A stretch of 51,043 nt of DNA from Alphaproteobacteria bacterium (lineage in GTDB: Bacteria; Pseudomonadota; Alphaproteobacteria; UBA9219): contig JABDFY010000017.1 of assembly GCA_013286365.1 (NCBI GenBank), positions 1 to 51,043 on the forward strand. Reading direction: 5' to 3'. A program made the position numbers and the translations under genes. How positions within the stretch are numbered: the first letter of the stretch is position 1; every line of letters starts with the position of its first letter. Positions 17,321 through 26,506 of this stretch are shown piece by piece. The notes beneath the pieces are model-generated. The model was not told the DNA's origin. It was given only the letters and a program-made list of their open reading frames with translations, and did no database searches.

Positions 17321-18569
17321 CTAGGCCATTTAAAATCCAATCTAATGCCCGAACCCGCGCTAGTGTTCCAGTGGGGTCATACATGGGTCCTACCTGGCGC
17401 AAAAATGCTTTGTGTAGGTCTATGGATTTTTCCCACATATCTACGGGAGTATCTACGTCTTGGGCCAGATGACCATACGACCAAACTAAGTCGTCGTCAC
17501 ACACAATATATCCGCGTGCGTAGGCCTCTCGGTTGCTTTCAATAAAGTGAGGGTCATATATGTAATTGACCATCGGTACACCGTCGGAATTAACAATCCT
17601 GCCGATCGAGGCGCCGTTCGAGAGATGAAATTGCGCAACACGATCTTTTGGCCGGCCTCGATTATCTCTTGTAAAAAGATGTTGTATGACGCTGGCCTCA
17701 AAAGTTTCAGGGCTATCGCCAAGCTCAGCTTGTCCATTAAAGCCTTGGAGTGGGGAGAGCGTGGCAAAAGTGCGTATATTTGGATGATTTCTGGCAATAA
17801 ACTCCATGGTTTGCTCGATCAGATAGCGCCCAAGTTTATTGCCAAGAACCATGCTCGAGATTGAGTAAAATATGGCTGTATCGGCTTCTTCAGGTTTAAG
17901 AATTTCTTCGTCCTTACGCAGAAGCCGGCCAATGTTGTTGGCAATTCCCTTCACCAGGGCCACTTCAGTAAAAACCACCGGCTCTATGGGCATGCTTGGA
18001 TGAAAATACGAAAATACGAAGCGGTCGGCAGCCAGACGACGCTCGAGTGTGTGTTCGTCTGTGATCTCATGGACTTGTTCATAGCGGGTGAGCCGATCCA
18101 GAATGCGCTTATCAGCATTTGCCTCCACCCTTCTAAGCTCTACATTTCGATGCGCACACCAATCTTTAAATAAATCGCCAAGATCGCGGATAAGAGGCTG
18201 AAACCCAGCATGTTCTCTCAAATCTCCTCGTGGCGGCTGAAATTTTGCATGTATATTAAACAGTGCTTGCAGACCTTCAGGAACTTTACTGATTTCTCTT
18301 AAGGCACGGCGACGTGGCGAACGGTCGAACATAAAGGCCAATGCATCGGGTAACGTAGGTGGAAGTTCATGAAGGATCGCTTGTGCCACAACGTTAAAAC
18401 TGCTTCGGTTTAGACTAAACCCATCGCCAGCAAGGCGGTGAAGAAATTCCCGCTCTTCATCTTGTGAGAGATAGCCATACGCATCGAGAAAACTCCTCAC
18501 CAGTCCTGGTCTGTGTCGTCTTCCTAGGCCGGTAAACGCTTCAAGCGCCTGATCGTAAAATGTTGTCAT
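17295..18569 (-). CDS. Malonyl-CoA decarboxylase
   Basis: Converts malonyl-CoA to acetyl-CoA and CO2. It has 424 residues from ATG 18569. The N-terminal helical domain (about 1-150) is followed by the acetyltransferase-like catalytic domain with [25 protein letters not shown], the catalytic Ser in [10 protein letters not shown] and the catalytic His in [13 protein letters not shown]. The segment between HLSNGA and MVNYIYD is shorter than in mitochondrial-type enzymes. No gene for malonate uptake or malonyl-CoA synthetase is nearby, so the malonyl-CoA source is unclear. It may salvage carbon or keep malonyl-CoA low. The gene sits between clpS and queF-clpA. Confidence 0.88.
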   Translation of the reverse strand: MTTFYDQALEAFTGLGRRHRPGLVRSFLDAYGYLSQDEEREFLHRLAGDGFSLNRSSFNVVAQAILHELPPTLPDALAFMFDRSPRRRALREISKVPEGLQALFNIHAKFQPPRGDLREHAGFQPLIRDLGDLFKDWCAHRNVELRRVEANADKRILDRLTRYEQVHEITDEHTLERRLAADRFVFSYFHPSMPIEPVVFTEVALVKGIANNIGRLLRKDEEILKPEEADTAIFYSISSMVLGNKLGRYLIEQTMEFIARNHPNIRTFATLSPLQGFNGQAELGDSPETFEASVIQHLFTRDNRGRPKDRVAQFHLSNGASIGRIVNSDGVPMVNYIYDPHFIESNREAYARGYIVCDDDLVWSYGHLAQDVDTPVDMWEKSIDLHKAFLRQVGPMYDPTGTLARVRALDWILNGLDDVNNPAP

Positions 18570-18812
18570 CGTAAATATCAAACTATCCGTTGCTCAAAAA
18601 AATAATAAATCTCAAATGCTATTTGCCCAATCACCCAGTAACACATTCGAGTTATTGAAGTCTATGGCGCGTAATTTATGGTAAAGATTGGCTTTGGGCG
18701 CTGCCAAAAAAAGGCAAAGTCTAAGAAAATCATGCTGTAGACAATTCCTGGCTTACGCCGCTAATATTTAATCCAATTGCCTTAACTTATATCGGTATAT
18801 CGAAAGTATTTT

Positions 18813-19100
18813 ATGAGAATAACGGAAGCGCATGTCGCACTTCGGCGGCAATTGATAAGATGTGAATTTGATGAGGTAATGCTTCAACAAGCAACCGACG
18901 AAGCCGACGGCTTGATGGTCCGGGATGCGTGGCGTCTGGCTCGGCACCTTAGCACAAGTGGATCCGAAGATTTTGAGATGGTTCTGTATAGAGAGCGGCA
19001 TGCCGGGATGGGCACGGCTTTTATGACTGCCATTAATTATTGTCTACATCCTCCGGTACGGCCAAGGGATGAAAGACCTGTGCTTATTCTTTCTCCATAG
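18813..19100 (+). CDS. Small hypothetical protein
   Basis: A 95-residue soluble protein with no recognised motif. It contains amphipathic helices ([19 protein letters not shown]) and a Pro-rich C-terminus. The ATG is preceded by GAAAG at a fair distance and about 240 nt of non-coding DNA. Its last 17 nt overlap the end of clpS, which is convergent. The composition looks like a real protein, but I cannot exclude a chance frame. Confidence 0.45.
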   Translation: MRITEAHVALRRQLIRCEFDEVMLQQATDEADGLMVRDAWRLARHLSTSGSEDFEMVLYRERHAGMGTAFMTAINYCLHPPVRPRDERPVLILSP

Positions 19101-19443
19101 TGCATTGCAGCGGGTGTTGGGCCTGGCGCGCGGCGTCCATCACCTGTGTAACCTTGGTCTCTGCAACTTCATAGGTATAAACGCCACAAAGACCAACACC
19201 TTTACGATGAACGTGGAGCATGATACGCGTCGCTTCCTCGCGTGACTTATTGAAGAAAGTCTCAAGCACGAGCACGACAAATTCCATTGGCGTATAATCG
19301 TCATTCAACAAAAGCACCTTATACATAGAGGGCTTTTCAGTTTTAGGCTTTGGCTTGATTGCAATGTTGATGTGCGGCGTTACTGTACCGGCGTCGCCAT
19401 CTTTCTGATCAGCTTGCATGATGAGGGGGAGGGCTATTTTCAT
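19084..19443 (-). CDS. clpS: ClpS, adaptor for ClpA
   Basis: Delivers N-degron substrates to ClpAP. The core has [40 protein letters not shown] (the residues binding ClpA and the N-terminal residue) and the usual CTMEKE end. There are 119 residues from ATG 19443, which has GGAGGT 11 nt upstream. A second ATG at 19419 gives the more common N-terminus but no purine-rich site. The N-terminal 40 residues are variable and Lys/Pro-rich. A hairpin upstream could mask the GGAGGT site. It is divergent from nadD. Confidence 0.93.
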   Translation of the reverse strand: MKIALPLIMQADQKDGDAGTVTPHINIAIKPKPKTEKPSMYKVLLLNDDYTPMEFVVLVLETFFNKSREEATRIMLHVHRKGVGLCGVYTYEVAETKVTQVMDAARQAQHPLQCTMEKE

Positions 19444-19454
19444 AAATTGTTTGT

Positions 19455-19487
19455 ACCTCCCCACCAACCCCCACTGCAAGGGGAGGT
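19455..19487 (-). promoter_or_regulatory. Hairpin covering the clpS ribosome binding site
   Basis: ACCTCCCC (19455-19462) and GGGGAGGT (19480-19487) are a perfect 8-bp inverted repeat with a 17-nt loop. In the clpS transcript the 3' arm contains GGAGGT, the probable ribosome site, so the 5' arm could act as an anti-Shine-Dalgarno. Alternatively this is one copy of a dispersed GC-rich intergenic repeat; I found no second clear copy in the window. Confidence 0.45.
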
Positions 19488-19530
19488 GATTTCTTGCATC
19501 TAAAGGCTTATCCCTTCAGAATAGAACGCA

Positions 19531-20133
19531 ATGATTGTTCCCCACCCTCACTGTGGCCCGTCATTTGATGGCATGCGTATTGGTCTTCTGGGCGGGTCTT
19601 TTAATCCAGCCCATGCCGGCCACCGGGATATGAGCCTTTATGCGCTGAAGCGCCTAGGCCTTGATCAGGTCTGGTGGTTGGTTAGTCCGCAAAACCCGTT
19701 GAAATCCGCGAAAGACACGGCCCCCTTGGCCAATCGGTTAAAGCGAGCGCGGGCTCTCGCCAAGCATCCCCGACTTGTTATAAGCAATATTGAAACGCAA
19801 CTCGGCACGCGATATTCGGTGGATATACTACGTGAGTTGCATTTACGATTTCGAGGGACGCGTTTTGTTTGGCTCATGGGGGCGGACAATCTTAAACAAA
19901 TCCCCGCCTGGCGGCGTTGGCAAGACATTTTTTATCAACTGCCGGTTGCCGTTTTCCGCCGCTCGACTTATGCTTCCGGACGCATAGCTGGTAAGGCTGC
20001 GCAACGTTTTGCGCGCAACTGGAAATCGGCTTGTGCAAGTAAGCGGCTGGTGACACTAGCGCCGCCAGCTTGGCTTGTTTTGGACAACCGGTATAATTTC
20101 TTGTCGGCAACTGCAATAAGGAAGGGTGATTGA
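19531..20133 (+). CDS. nadD: Nicotinate-nucleotide adenylyltransferase
   Basis: Forms NaAD from NaMN and ATP in NAD synthesis. It has 200 residues. The nucleotidyltransferase signature is GGSFNPAHAGH (HxGH motif), and the C-terminal LSATAIRKGD is the ISSTxIR-like motif. The middle shows WLMGADNLKQIPAWRRWQDI. The start may be ATG 19531 or the internal ATG 19573 that begins the conserved RIGLLGGSF. The stop is directly followed by the rsfS start codon, so the two are coupled, as in many bacteria. Confidence 0.95.
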   Translation: MIVPHPHCGPSFDGMRIGLLGGSFNPAHAGHRDMSLYALKRLGLDQVWWLVSPQNPLKSAKDTAPLANRLKRARALAKHPRLVISNIETQLGTRYSVDILRELHLRFRGTRFVWLMGADNLKQIPAWRRWQDIFYQLPVAVFRRSTYASGRIAGKAAQRFARNWKSACASKRLVTLAPPAWLVLDNRYNFLSATAIRKGD

Positions 20134-20604
20134 ATGGCGGCAAAGAAAAAGAAAACAAAAGCAGTTGCGAAATATGCAAAATCCGCCAAGAGAGTTGTGG
20201 TGAAGAAGTCAAAAAATGTAAAGTCGAAGCCTGACGCAAAATATCTGCGGCAGAAAACAACAACGAAACATAATTTACCACCATCGCCTCTTCTTGCAGC
20301 CACTTTCAAGGTGTTGGATGAACGGCAGGCCGAAGAAATTGTCACCATTAATCTTGTCGGTCACAGCAGTGTGGCGGATTATATGGTCATTGCCTCGGGC
20401 AGAGCGGCGCGTCAGATTGCTGCCATTGCCCATTATCTCCGCGAAGCCTTCGTAGAACTCGGTATGGAAAAAGTGCGGGTTGAGGGGTTACCCCAGGCAG
20501 ATTGGGTCTTGGTTGACGGTGGCGATATAGTTGTGCACCTTTTCAGACCCGAGGTGCGCAAATATTACGATATCGAAAGCATCTGGGAAAAACATCAAGT
20601 CTAA
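20134..20604 (+). CDS. rsfS: RsfS ribosomal silencing factor with Lys-rich N-terminal tail
   Basis: Binds ribosomal protein L14 and blocks subunit joining under nutrient limitation. The conserved domain covers about residues 48-156: VGHSSVADYMVIASGRAARQ, EGLPQADWVLVDGGDIVVHL and FRPEVRKYYDIESIW. The first 47 residues are an unusual basic tail containing about 40 percent Lys/Arg (AAKKKKTKAVAKYAKSAKR). The start is fixed by the nadD stop directly before it. The tail could strengthen rRNA contact, which is an inference. Confidence 0.94.
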   Translation: MAAKKKKTKAVAKYAKSAKRVVVKKSKNVKSKPDAKYLRQKTTTKHNLPPSPLLAATFKVLDERQAEEIVTINLVGHSSVADYMVIASGRAARQIAAIAHYLREAFVELGMEKVRVEGLPQADWVLVDGGDIVVHLFRPEVRKYYDIESIWEKHQV

Positions 20605-20672
20605 GGCAATTCTCCGTTTATGACCCAAAGGGCTTTCCTCCAGCTTGGCCCAACCTCAAGCCATCGAAAAAA

Positions 20673-23351
20673 ATGTTATCTTCTCTTCGTCCAATCTCCT
20701 CATTATTGATCAAACGCACCATGCCCTCGCTGAAGCTGTTTCTTCGGACATTTAGCGTGAGGGTCTGCGTCCACCGTTTCATTTTTTTAATAGGCCTAAT
20801 TGCCGGACTGTTGCTGACAAGGCGCTCCGCTTACGCCGATACCTCATTGGTAAGCAAACCAGCGCCAAGCCCTTTTGGCCATCTTTCTGAAAATGACTGG
20901 GCCATTGCTTGGATGGAGCATCTCTTCCGCGGCGCAAGCTTGCCGCCGACATTTGCGCAAGGCGAATTGCGCCTCACTTCCATGACACAAGCCCTACATG
21001 GCGCTCTCAGCTTCTACAGCATTGGCATGCTCGTTCTTGCCGGCATTCTAATGATTTATCATTTGATCGTCATGGTTGTTGAAACGGCACATCACGGTGT
21101 CGCTCTTGGTAAACGCACCAGTCAAATGTGGGCGCCGATACGGTTTGTGGTGGCGCTCGGATTGTTGGTGCCGATAAGTGGCGGCCTCAATTGCGGGCAA
21201 TACATCGTTATCAAGATCGCCGAAGCTGGATCGGCTTTAGCCAGCAATGCTTGGAGCGCGGCTGTCAGTGAAATGGGCGGCGGCTTTTCCGATCTTGCAT
21301 TACCGCACAGCCCCAGCATGAACGGACTTGCTGCGAGCGCGCTTGAGATGGAGTTGTGCCGCGATCTTTATCACAATCTTTTTACCTCGTCTCAAAGCGA
21401 TGCGTTGGTGAAACTGGCTGGCGATATTGGATTACCCAATAAGATCCCGCGGCAACGGCTGGCTGACGAGAGCTGGCGCTATACCAATATGATCAACGCC
21501 TCCGTACCATTATGCGGCGAGTTTCGTTTTCCCGCTTACCACAAGCACATCATCATAGGCGATCTCGGCATGGATGAGACGGACCGCGTTGCAGATGATT
21601 TTGCCGATTATGCACGCACAGAGACAGATAAGATTATCATACAAACACGTGCTATAGCCGATCGGATATGGCCGACATTTGCACGGCAGGGCTCGGCTAT
21701 AGACTCAAATATACGTGACGAACTTTCATCGCTAATTAGCGCCCATCAAGCAGATCTCGATGCCAAATTGCTCGCCGAAATGACGAATGCCTCGGCGCCT
21801 GTTGATCGTACGCTATCGGATTCCACGCAGTCTGGCTGGATTACTGCCGGTGCATTCGTGCTCGATCTAGCAAGGCGACAGGAGTTGTTTGGCGAATTAG
21901 CCTCGCAGGCCATTCCAACCGCGCAAGTCCCGCTTTTTGCGCACGCTGTCCTAGCACGTCAAGCTTTGACGCAGAGTATCCTGGATGAACCTGCGTTGAT
22001 CGGTATAACGGCGGCACAAACCAGCAAACTAACAAGCCTTTACGATCAAACGGCAAGTTCTGTGAAACAAATGCGCTCTTGGCTTTATGATGACGAATTA
22101 GCTGACACTGATTTAGTTGTGTCGGACAGTTTTGAGGTGCGTGATCATTTAGGTATGACGACGGATCCGCAAGCTACGTTTACATTTTTTGCAAGATTAC
22201 TTGATGAAGCAGCACTCGTTTATGGCGTATGGGGAGAAAAAGCAGGCGCTGAAACAGCCGTAAATCCTATAGCTGCCCTAACAGAGTTTGGTCGCCGGCA
22301 ACTCATGCTTGGCACATATCTCTTTAATGCAGCCGGTGCTGGGCTTGCTGAGCCGAATGCTGCGGCAGGGGCCGCACTCTTTGTGTTTCTTGGTGGAAGT
22401 TTTATTATTTGTGGCATTGTTTTGATTTTTCTAATGCCGCTGCTGCCGTTTTTTCGGTTTTTTGTCAGCATCGTTACTTGGTTGCTAAGTGTTTTTGAAG
22501 CCGTGGTTGCCGTACCGCTTATGGCTTTGGCACATTTAAATTTTACCGGCGATGGGCTCAGTGGTGGTACGGCACGGCAGGCCTATCAACTGTGGCTCGG
22601 CGTCATGATCCGACCCGTATTAACTTTGTTCGGGCTGATCATCGGGTTGCTGCTATTTAGTTTTGCCGTGGCATTTCTCAATGCGATATTTTTCAATCTT
22701 ACGCGTGGCAACGCGACAAACAGCGACTTGTTATTAACAGCCAACATAGGACTTTTGTTTCTATACGTTGTTTTAGTTTATGCCGCTGCCAATGCTGCAT
22801 TCAAAGGCATCACGCTTCTGCCCGATCAGGCTTTACGCTGGCTAGGAAATTTTGTCGTAACAGAGACCACGGCTGACGCCCCACCTGCAGCTGCGACAAC
22901 AGGATCGAGTGTGTCATTATTTGCTGCTGCGAGCCAGCTCTTGAGCGCGTACAGTTCGTCATCTAGTCAAGCCAGCTCAAACATATCTGAGGGCAGACAA
23001 AATAGTGGGGTAAATCCAGGGGCCGCGGAGGCAAGAGCCTACAGTTTTAAAACAGCATTGTTTCCGCTTGTCGCCGATCCAGATAGTCGTGCGGCAAAAC
23101 CAAATACAGACGCACCAAAAAGCACGTCCTCGACAGACAAACTTTTGCCGCCCGTTCGAGAGACGGCACCTACTAAAGCGTCTACTGATCCAGCATTGCC
23201 GCGTATCCGCCGTAAAATCGAAAAAATTGATCCTGCGCATACACATATCGATGCGCTGTATAAAAAAACACCGCAAGACGAAGCCAGGGATGATAATTTG
23301 GACAAAGATAAAAAGCCTGAGGCCGATAAACCCCCTGATAAACCGTCATGA
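20673..23351 (+). CDS. DotA/TraY-family multi-pass membrane protein
   Basis: An 892-residue inner-membrane protein. A signal-like segment (residues about 36-56, ending in AYA) is followed by a long periplasmic region and membrane segments near 115-140 and 155-180. The family-like stretch is SQMWAPIRFVVALGLLVPIS then GLNCGQYIVIKIAEAGSA. A further cluster of about four to five membrane segments lies at 560-720, then a low-complexity Ser/Lys/Asp tail. DotA (Dot/Icm) and TraY (IncI conjugation) share this architecture. No other Dot/Icm or conjugation gene is in the window. It lies between rsfS and rlmH, which are often adjacent, and overlaps rlmH by 4 nt. Confidence 0.8.
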   Translation: MLSSLRPISSLLIKRTMPSLKLFLRTFSVRVCVHRFIFLIGLIAGLLLTRRSAYADTSLVSKPAPSPFGHLSENDWAIAWMEHLFRGASLPPTFAQGELRLTSMTQALHGALSFYSIGMLVLAGILMIYHLIVMVVETAHHGVALGKRTSQMWAPIRFVVALGLLVPISGGLNCGQYIVIKIAEAGSALASNAWSAAVSEMGGGFSDLALPHSPSMNGLAASALEMELCRDLYHNLFTSSQSDALVKLAGDIGLPNKIPRQRLADESWRYTNMINASVPLCGEFRFPAYHKHIIIGDLGMDETDRVADDFADYARTETDKIIIQTRAIADRIWPTFARQGSAIDSNIRDELSSLISAHQADLDAKLLAEMTNASAPVDRTLSDSTQSGWITAGAFVLDLARRQELFGELASQAIPTAQVPLFAHAVLARQALTQSILDEPALIGITAAQTSKLTSLYDQTASSVKQMRSWLYDDELADTDLVVSDSFEVRDHLGMTTDPQATFTFFARLLDEAALVYGVWGEKAGAETAVNPIAALTEFGRRQLMLGTYLFNAAGAGLAEPNAAAGAALFVFLGGSFIICGIVLIFLMPLLPFFRFFVSIVTWLLSVFEAVVAVPLMALAHLNFTGDGLSGGTARQAYQLWLGVMIRPVLTLFGLIIGLLLFSFAVAFLNAIFFNLTRGNATNSDLLLTANIGLLFLYVVLVYAAANAAFKGITLLPDQALRWLGNFVVTETTADAPPAAATTGSSVSLFAAASQLLSAYSSSSSQASSNISEGRQNSGVNPGAAEARAYSFKTALFPLVADPDSRAAKPNTDAPKSTSSTDKLLPPVRETAPTKASTDPALPRIRRKIEKIDPAHTHIDALYKKTPQDEARDDNLDKDKKPEADKPPDKPS

Positions 23352-23797
23352 AGATTACGGTTGTCGCCGTCGGCAAAATTCGTGATGACAGTGCCGGGTT
23401 GTGCAGAGAATATCTAAAGCGTCTGAAGGGCGTCGTCGTTACGGAAGTCGCTGTCGCCAAATCGTTACCTGTCATAGCGGCACAAAATGCTGAAGCCGCA
23501 ATGATATTGAAAGCACTTCCATCGAAGACATTCGTCATCGTCTGCGATGAACGGGGTAAGGATTTATCCAGCCGCGAATTTGCTGCGCAACTAACGAACT
23601 GGCAGGGGCACAGCTCAAATCTTACATTTGTTATAGGTGGCGCCGATGGCGTGACCGATGAAGTTCGAGGTCGCGCTCAGTTTTTACTTGGTTTTGGTCG
23701 CAAGACCTGGCCTCATCGGCTAGCGCGTGTCATGCTGCTTGAGCAACTTTATCGCGCTCAGCAAATCAATGCCGGGCACCCGTACCATCGGGATTGA
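23348..23797 (+). CDS. rlmH: RlmH, 23S rRNA pseudouridine1915 N3-methyltransferase
   Basis: A SPOUT-fold methyltransferase of 149 residues that modifies 23S rRNA position 1915. The start [12 protein letters not shown], the SAM-binding knot segment [10 protein letters not shown], and the C-terminal [20 protein letters not shown] are all diagnostic. It starts with an ATGA overlap on the upstream DotA/TraY gene and is followed by phhB after 10 nt. Confidence 0.97.
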   Translation: MKITVVAVGKIRDDSAGLCREYLKRLKGVVVTEVAVAKSLPVIAAQNAEAAMILKALPSKTFVIVCDERGKDLSSREFAAQLTNWQGHSSNLTFVIGGADGVTDEVRGRAQFLLGFGRKTWPHRLARVMLLEQLYRAQQINAGHPYHRD

Positions 23798-23807
23798 GGA
23801 GATCAAT

Positions 23808-24092
23808 ATGGACACAACCGAACTTCAAACCGCTCTGACACAGCTATCGGGATGGAATGTTAAAGGGGTCAAGATAGCTAAGGATTACAAGTTCAAGAAC
23901 TTTTGCGAGGCATTTACCTTTATGACGCGCTGCGCCCTAGAAATAGAAAAAATGAACCATCATCCCGAATGGTTTAATGTTTATAATAAAATCACTGTAG
24001 AATTAACCACACATGATGCGAGCGGCGTGACTATGAAAGATGTGACATTGGCAAAGTTTATGGATAAAACTTACTCGAAGTTTTCGACATAA
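23808..24092 (+). CDS. phhB: 4a-hydroxytetrahydrobiopterin dehydratase
   Basis: A 94-residue pterin-4a-carbinolamine dehydratase, which recycles the pterin cofactor of aromatic amino acid hydroxylases and can act as a transcriptional coactivator in other organisms. The active-site motif is [23 protein letters not shown] 23808 has GAGGAG upstream. No phenylalanine hydroxylase gene is in the window, so the partner is unknown. It lies between rlmH and gpmI, 19 nt before the latter. Confidence 0.94.
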   Translation: MDTTELQTALTQLSGWNVKGVKIAKDYKFKNFCEAFTFMTRCALEIEKMNHHPEWFNVYNKITVELTTHDASGVTMKDVTLAKFMDKTYSKFST

Positions 24093-24111
24093 GGCTCTTG
24101 GGTATATTTAT

Positions 24112-25653
24112 ATGGCAAGTCTTAAACGTCCTCGTCCCGTTGTTTTATGCGTGCTCGATGGTTGGGGTTTTCGCGAGGATGCCAGCGACAACGCAATTAC
24201 ACGCGCCAAAACCCCGGTGTTCAAAAAATATTGGGAAACCTCGCCACATGCCCTGCTTGATGCCTCAGAGACTTTCGTTGGCTTACCAAAGGGTCAGATC
24301 GGTAATTCGGAAGTTGGGCATATGAATTTAGGTGCTGGCCGGGTCATATTTCAGGATTTACCCATGATCGACCGGGCGATAGCAGCCGGCGATCTTGCTT
24401 CGAACAAGGCCTTGCAGGCGTTGATTGCGCAACTGAGAGAAACTGGCGGTATTTGTCATCTGATGGGGCTCACCTCAGCCGGTGGCGTGCATGCACATCA
24501 AAACCATATTGTGGCTTTGGCGCGCGAGACAGCCCAAGCCGGCGTGCCGGTTATCGTACATGCATTCCTTGATGGACGCGATGTCCCACCGCAAAGCGCT
24601 GCCGACCAAATCAAAAAACTTCAGGCCGAGCTTGTTCGTATAAACGGTGTGAGTTTAGGAAGTTTGTGCGGGCGGTATTATGTCATGGACCGCGACAAAC
24701 GTTGGGATCGCGTTGAAAAAGCTTATGATTTGCTCACCCAGGGGACTGGCATTAAAGCAAAAGATCCTGTTTCTGCCATCCAAGCGAGTTATGGCGATAA
24801 TGTCACGGATGAATTTGTCTTGCCGATAGCCCTCAATGACTACCAAGGCATGAAAGATGGCGATGGTGTGTTGTTTGCTAATTTTCGTGCCGATCGTGCG
24901 CGCGAAATTCTTCTGGCGTTACTCGATCCGAATTTCACCGGCTTTAAGCGTAAGAGGGTAATAAAGTTTGCCGCTGCTGCCGGCATGGTGGAATATTCAG
25001 AGCAGTTAAATAAATTGATCGGCGCTTTATTTCCTCCAAAAGTCATCGAAAATGGTATGGGCGATATCATAGCGCGGGCGGGCCTAAAGCAATTGCGCAT
25101 TGCAGAAACAGAAAAATACCCCCACGTAACGTTTTTCTTTAATGGCGGCCGGGAAGAGCCCTATATAGGCGAAGAGCGGATTGTTGTGCCGTCGCCGAAA
25201 GTAGCGACCTATGATTTACAGCCTGAAATGTCGGCCCGCGCCGTTACCGATAAAGTCGTTGAGGCTATTGAGAGCGACAGGTTTGATTTTATCGTTTTAA
25301 ACTACGCTAACCCCGATATGGTCGGACATACCGGCATATTCGCGGCTGCCGTGCAGGCCGTTGAAGCCATAGACGAATGTTTGGGGCGGTTATTTGCGGC
25401 AGTAGAAAAGTGCGGCGGACTTGTGTTGCTTACAGCTGATCATGGCAATTGTGAAATGATGATGGATACTAAGACCGGCGGTCCCCACACAGCGCACACG
25501 CTAGATCGCGTACCGGTCATGTTAATAGGGGCTCCTAAATCCGTTAAGCGGCTACAAGACGGTAAACTTGCCGATGTAGCGCCTACCTTGCTGGAATTGA
25601 TGGGCATGCCTAAACCAAGTGAAATGGATGGAGTAAGCCTGATTGTTGTCTAG
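24112..25653 (+). CDS. gpmI: Cofactor-independent phosphoglycerate mutase
   Basis: Interconverts 3- and 2-phosphoglycerate using a phosphoserine intermediate and two metal ions. It has 513 residues. VLDGWGFRED holds a metal ligand, S66 in GNSEVGHMNLG is the nucleophile, and the C-terminal TADHGNCEMM and GPHTAHTLDRVPV carry further metal ligands. It is cytosolic glycolysis/gluconeogenesis. Its last 11 nt overlap the probable start of the next gene. Confidence 0.98.
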   Translation: MASLKRPRPVVLCVLDGWGFREDASDNAITRAKTPVFKKYWETSPHALLDASETFVGLPKGQIGNSEVGHMNLGAGRVIFQDLPMIDRAIAAGDLASNKALQALIAQLRETGGICHLMGLTSAGGVHAHQNHIVALARETAQAGVPVIVHAFLDGRDVPPQSAADQIKKLQAELVRINGVSLGSLCGRYYVMDRDKRWDRVEKAYDLLTQGTGIKAKDPVSAIQASYGDNVTDEFVLPIALNDYQGMKDGDGVLFANFRADRAREILLALLDPNFTGFKRKRVIKFAAAAGMVEYSEQLNKLIGALFPPKVIENGMGDIIARAGLKQLRIAETEKYPHVTFFFNGGREEPYIGEERIVVPSPKVATYDLQPEMSARAVTDKVVEAIESDRFDFIVLNYANPDMVGHTGIFAAAVQAVEAIDECLGRLFAAVEKCGGLVLLTADHGNCEMMMDTKTGGPHTAHTLDRVPVMLIGAPKSVKRLQDGKLADVAPTLLELMGMPKPSEMDGVSLIVV

Positions 25654-26506
25654 AAGACACCTTCTGGGATGCGGTATGGCAACCGTGGCGGCTAGCATGT
25701 TGGCCAGGAATGCAGAGGCTGAGGGTATTTCTCCTTACGTCATTTCAAGTGTTTCAGCTCCCTTAAAACGGCGTCGCAAAATACTTTGTATTGGCAATAG
25801 TTATACCTTTTACAACGATATGCCGGGCATGCTGGTTAAAATTGCTTCGTCGGATCCTACCAATGATATAGAGCTTGGCATTCAGTCGGTAACAAAAGGT
25901 AACGCGCGACTAGGGGAGCTGTGGCAAAACACAGACTTCAGAGAAGTTTTGCAATCCAGAAATTGGGATATTGTCGTGCTGCAAGGGTTCAGCCTCTGGG
26001 CCATGTCTGAAGCAACGATAAAAGAAAACACCGCCGCTGCCGTTGCTTGGCAACGTGATATTGAGAGAGTGGGTGCCCGTACCGTAATTTATCAAACCTG
26101 GGCGCAGCAGCGCGGAAGTCATTGGTATACGACGGGCGAGATGAAAGATCTGCTGCGGAGCCCAGAGCATATGCAAGGCGTCATTGACCGAGAAACCATA
26201 AAATTAGCTGACAGAATAAACGCCAAAATTATACCGGTCGGTGATGCCTGGATGGTCGCGGCTAATGATTTTTCATTATATAATAAAGACGCCAACCATC
26301 CCAATGTGGTTGGAAGTTATTTAACGGCGCTATGTTTTTACCATTGCCTCACTAGCCGATCCCTGAAGAACGTTACGTATTGGCCACAAGAACTCGATGA
26401 GCAAAGAGCAAGGGAACTCCAGGCCATTGCGGCAAATCAGGTGTACCCTCGGGGTTGGAGAAATCAGCAATCATCACTTGTCGGGTCATATGCTATGGCC
26501 GCATAA
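25643..26506 (+). CDS. Tat-exported SGNH-like hydrolase
   Basis: A 287-residue protein with a twin-arginine signal (SRRHLLGCGMATVAASML, then an AEA site), so probably exported folded. The mature part begins with a typical SGNH block I, KILCIGNSYTFYND, where Ser is the candidate nucleophile, and ends with the Asp-His block DANHPNVVG. This resembles the DUF4886-like branch of SGNH proteins, so esterase or acyl-transfer activity on an envelope glycan is plausible. TTG 25643 is the probable start and overlaps gpmI by 11 nt. The stop TAATG overlaps the envC start. Confidence 0.78.
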   Translation: MLSRRHLLGCGMATVAASMLARNAEAEGISPYVISSVSAPLKRRRKILCIGNSYTFYNDMPGMLVKIASSDPTNDIELGIQSVTKGNARLGELWQNTDFREVLQSRNWDIVVLQGFSLWAMSEATIKENTAAAVAWQRDIERVGARTVIYQTWAQQRGSHWYTTGEMKDLLRSPEHMQGVIDRETIKLADRINAKIIPVGDAWMVAANDFSLYNKDANHPNVVGSYLTALCFYHCLTSRSLKNVTYWPQELDEQRARELQAIAANQVYPRGWRNQQSSLVGSYAMAA

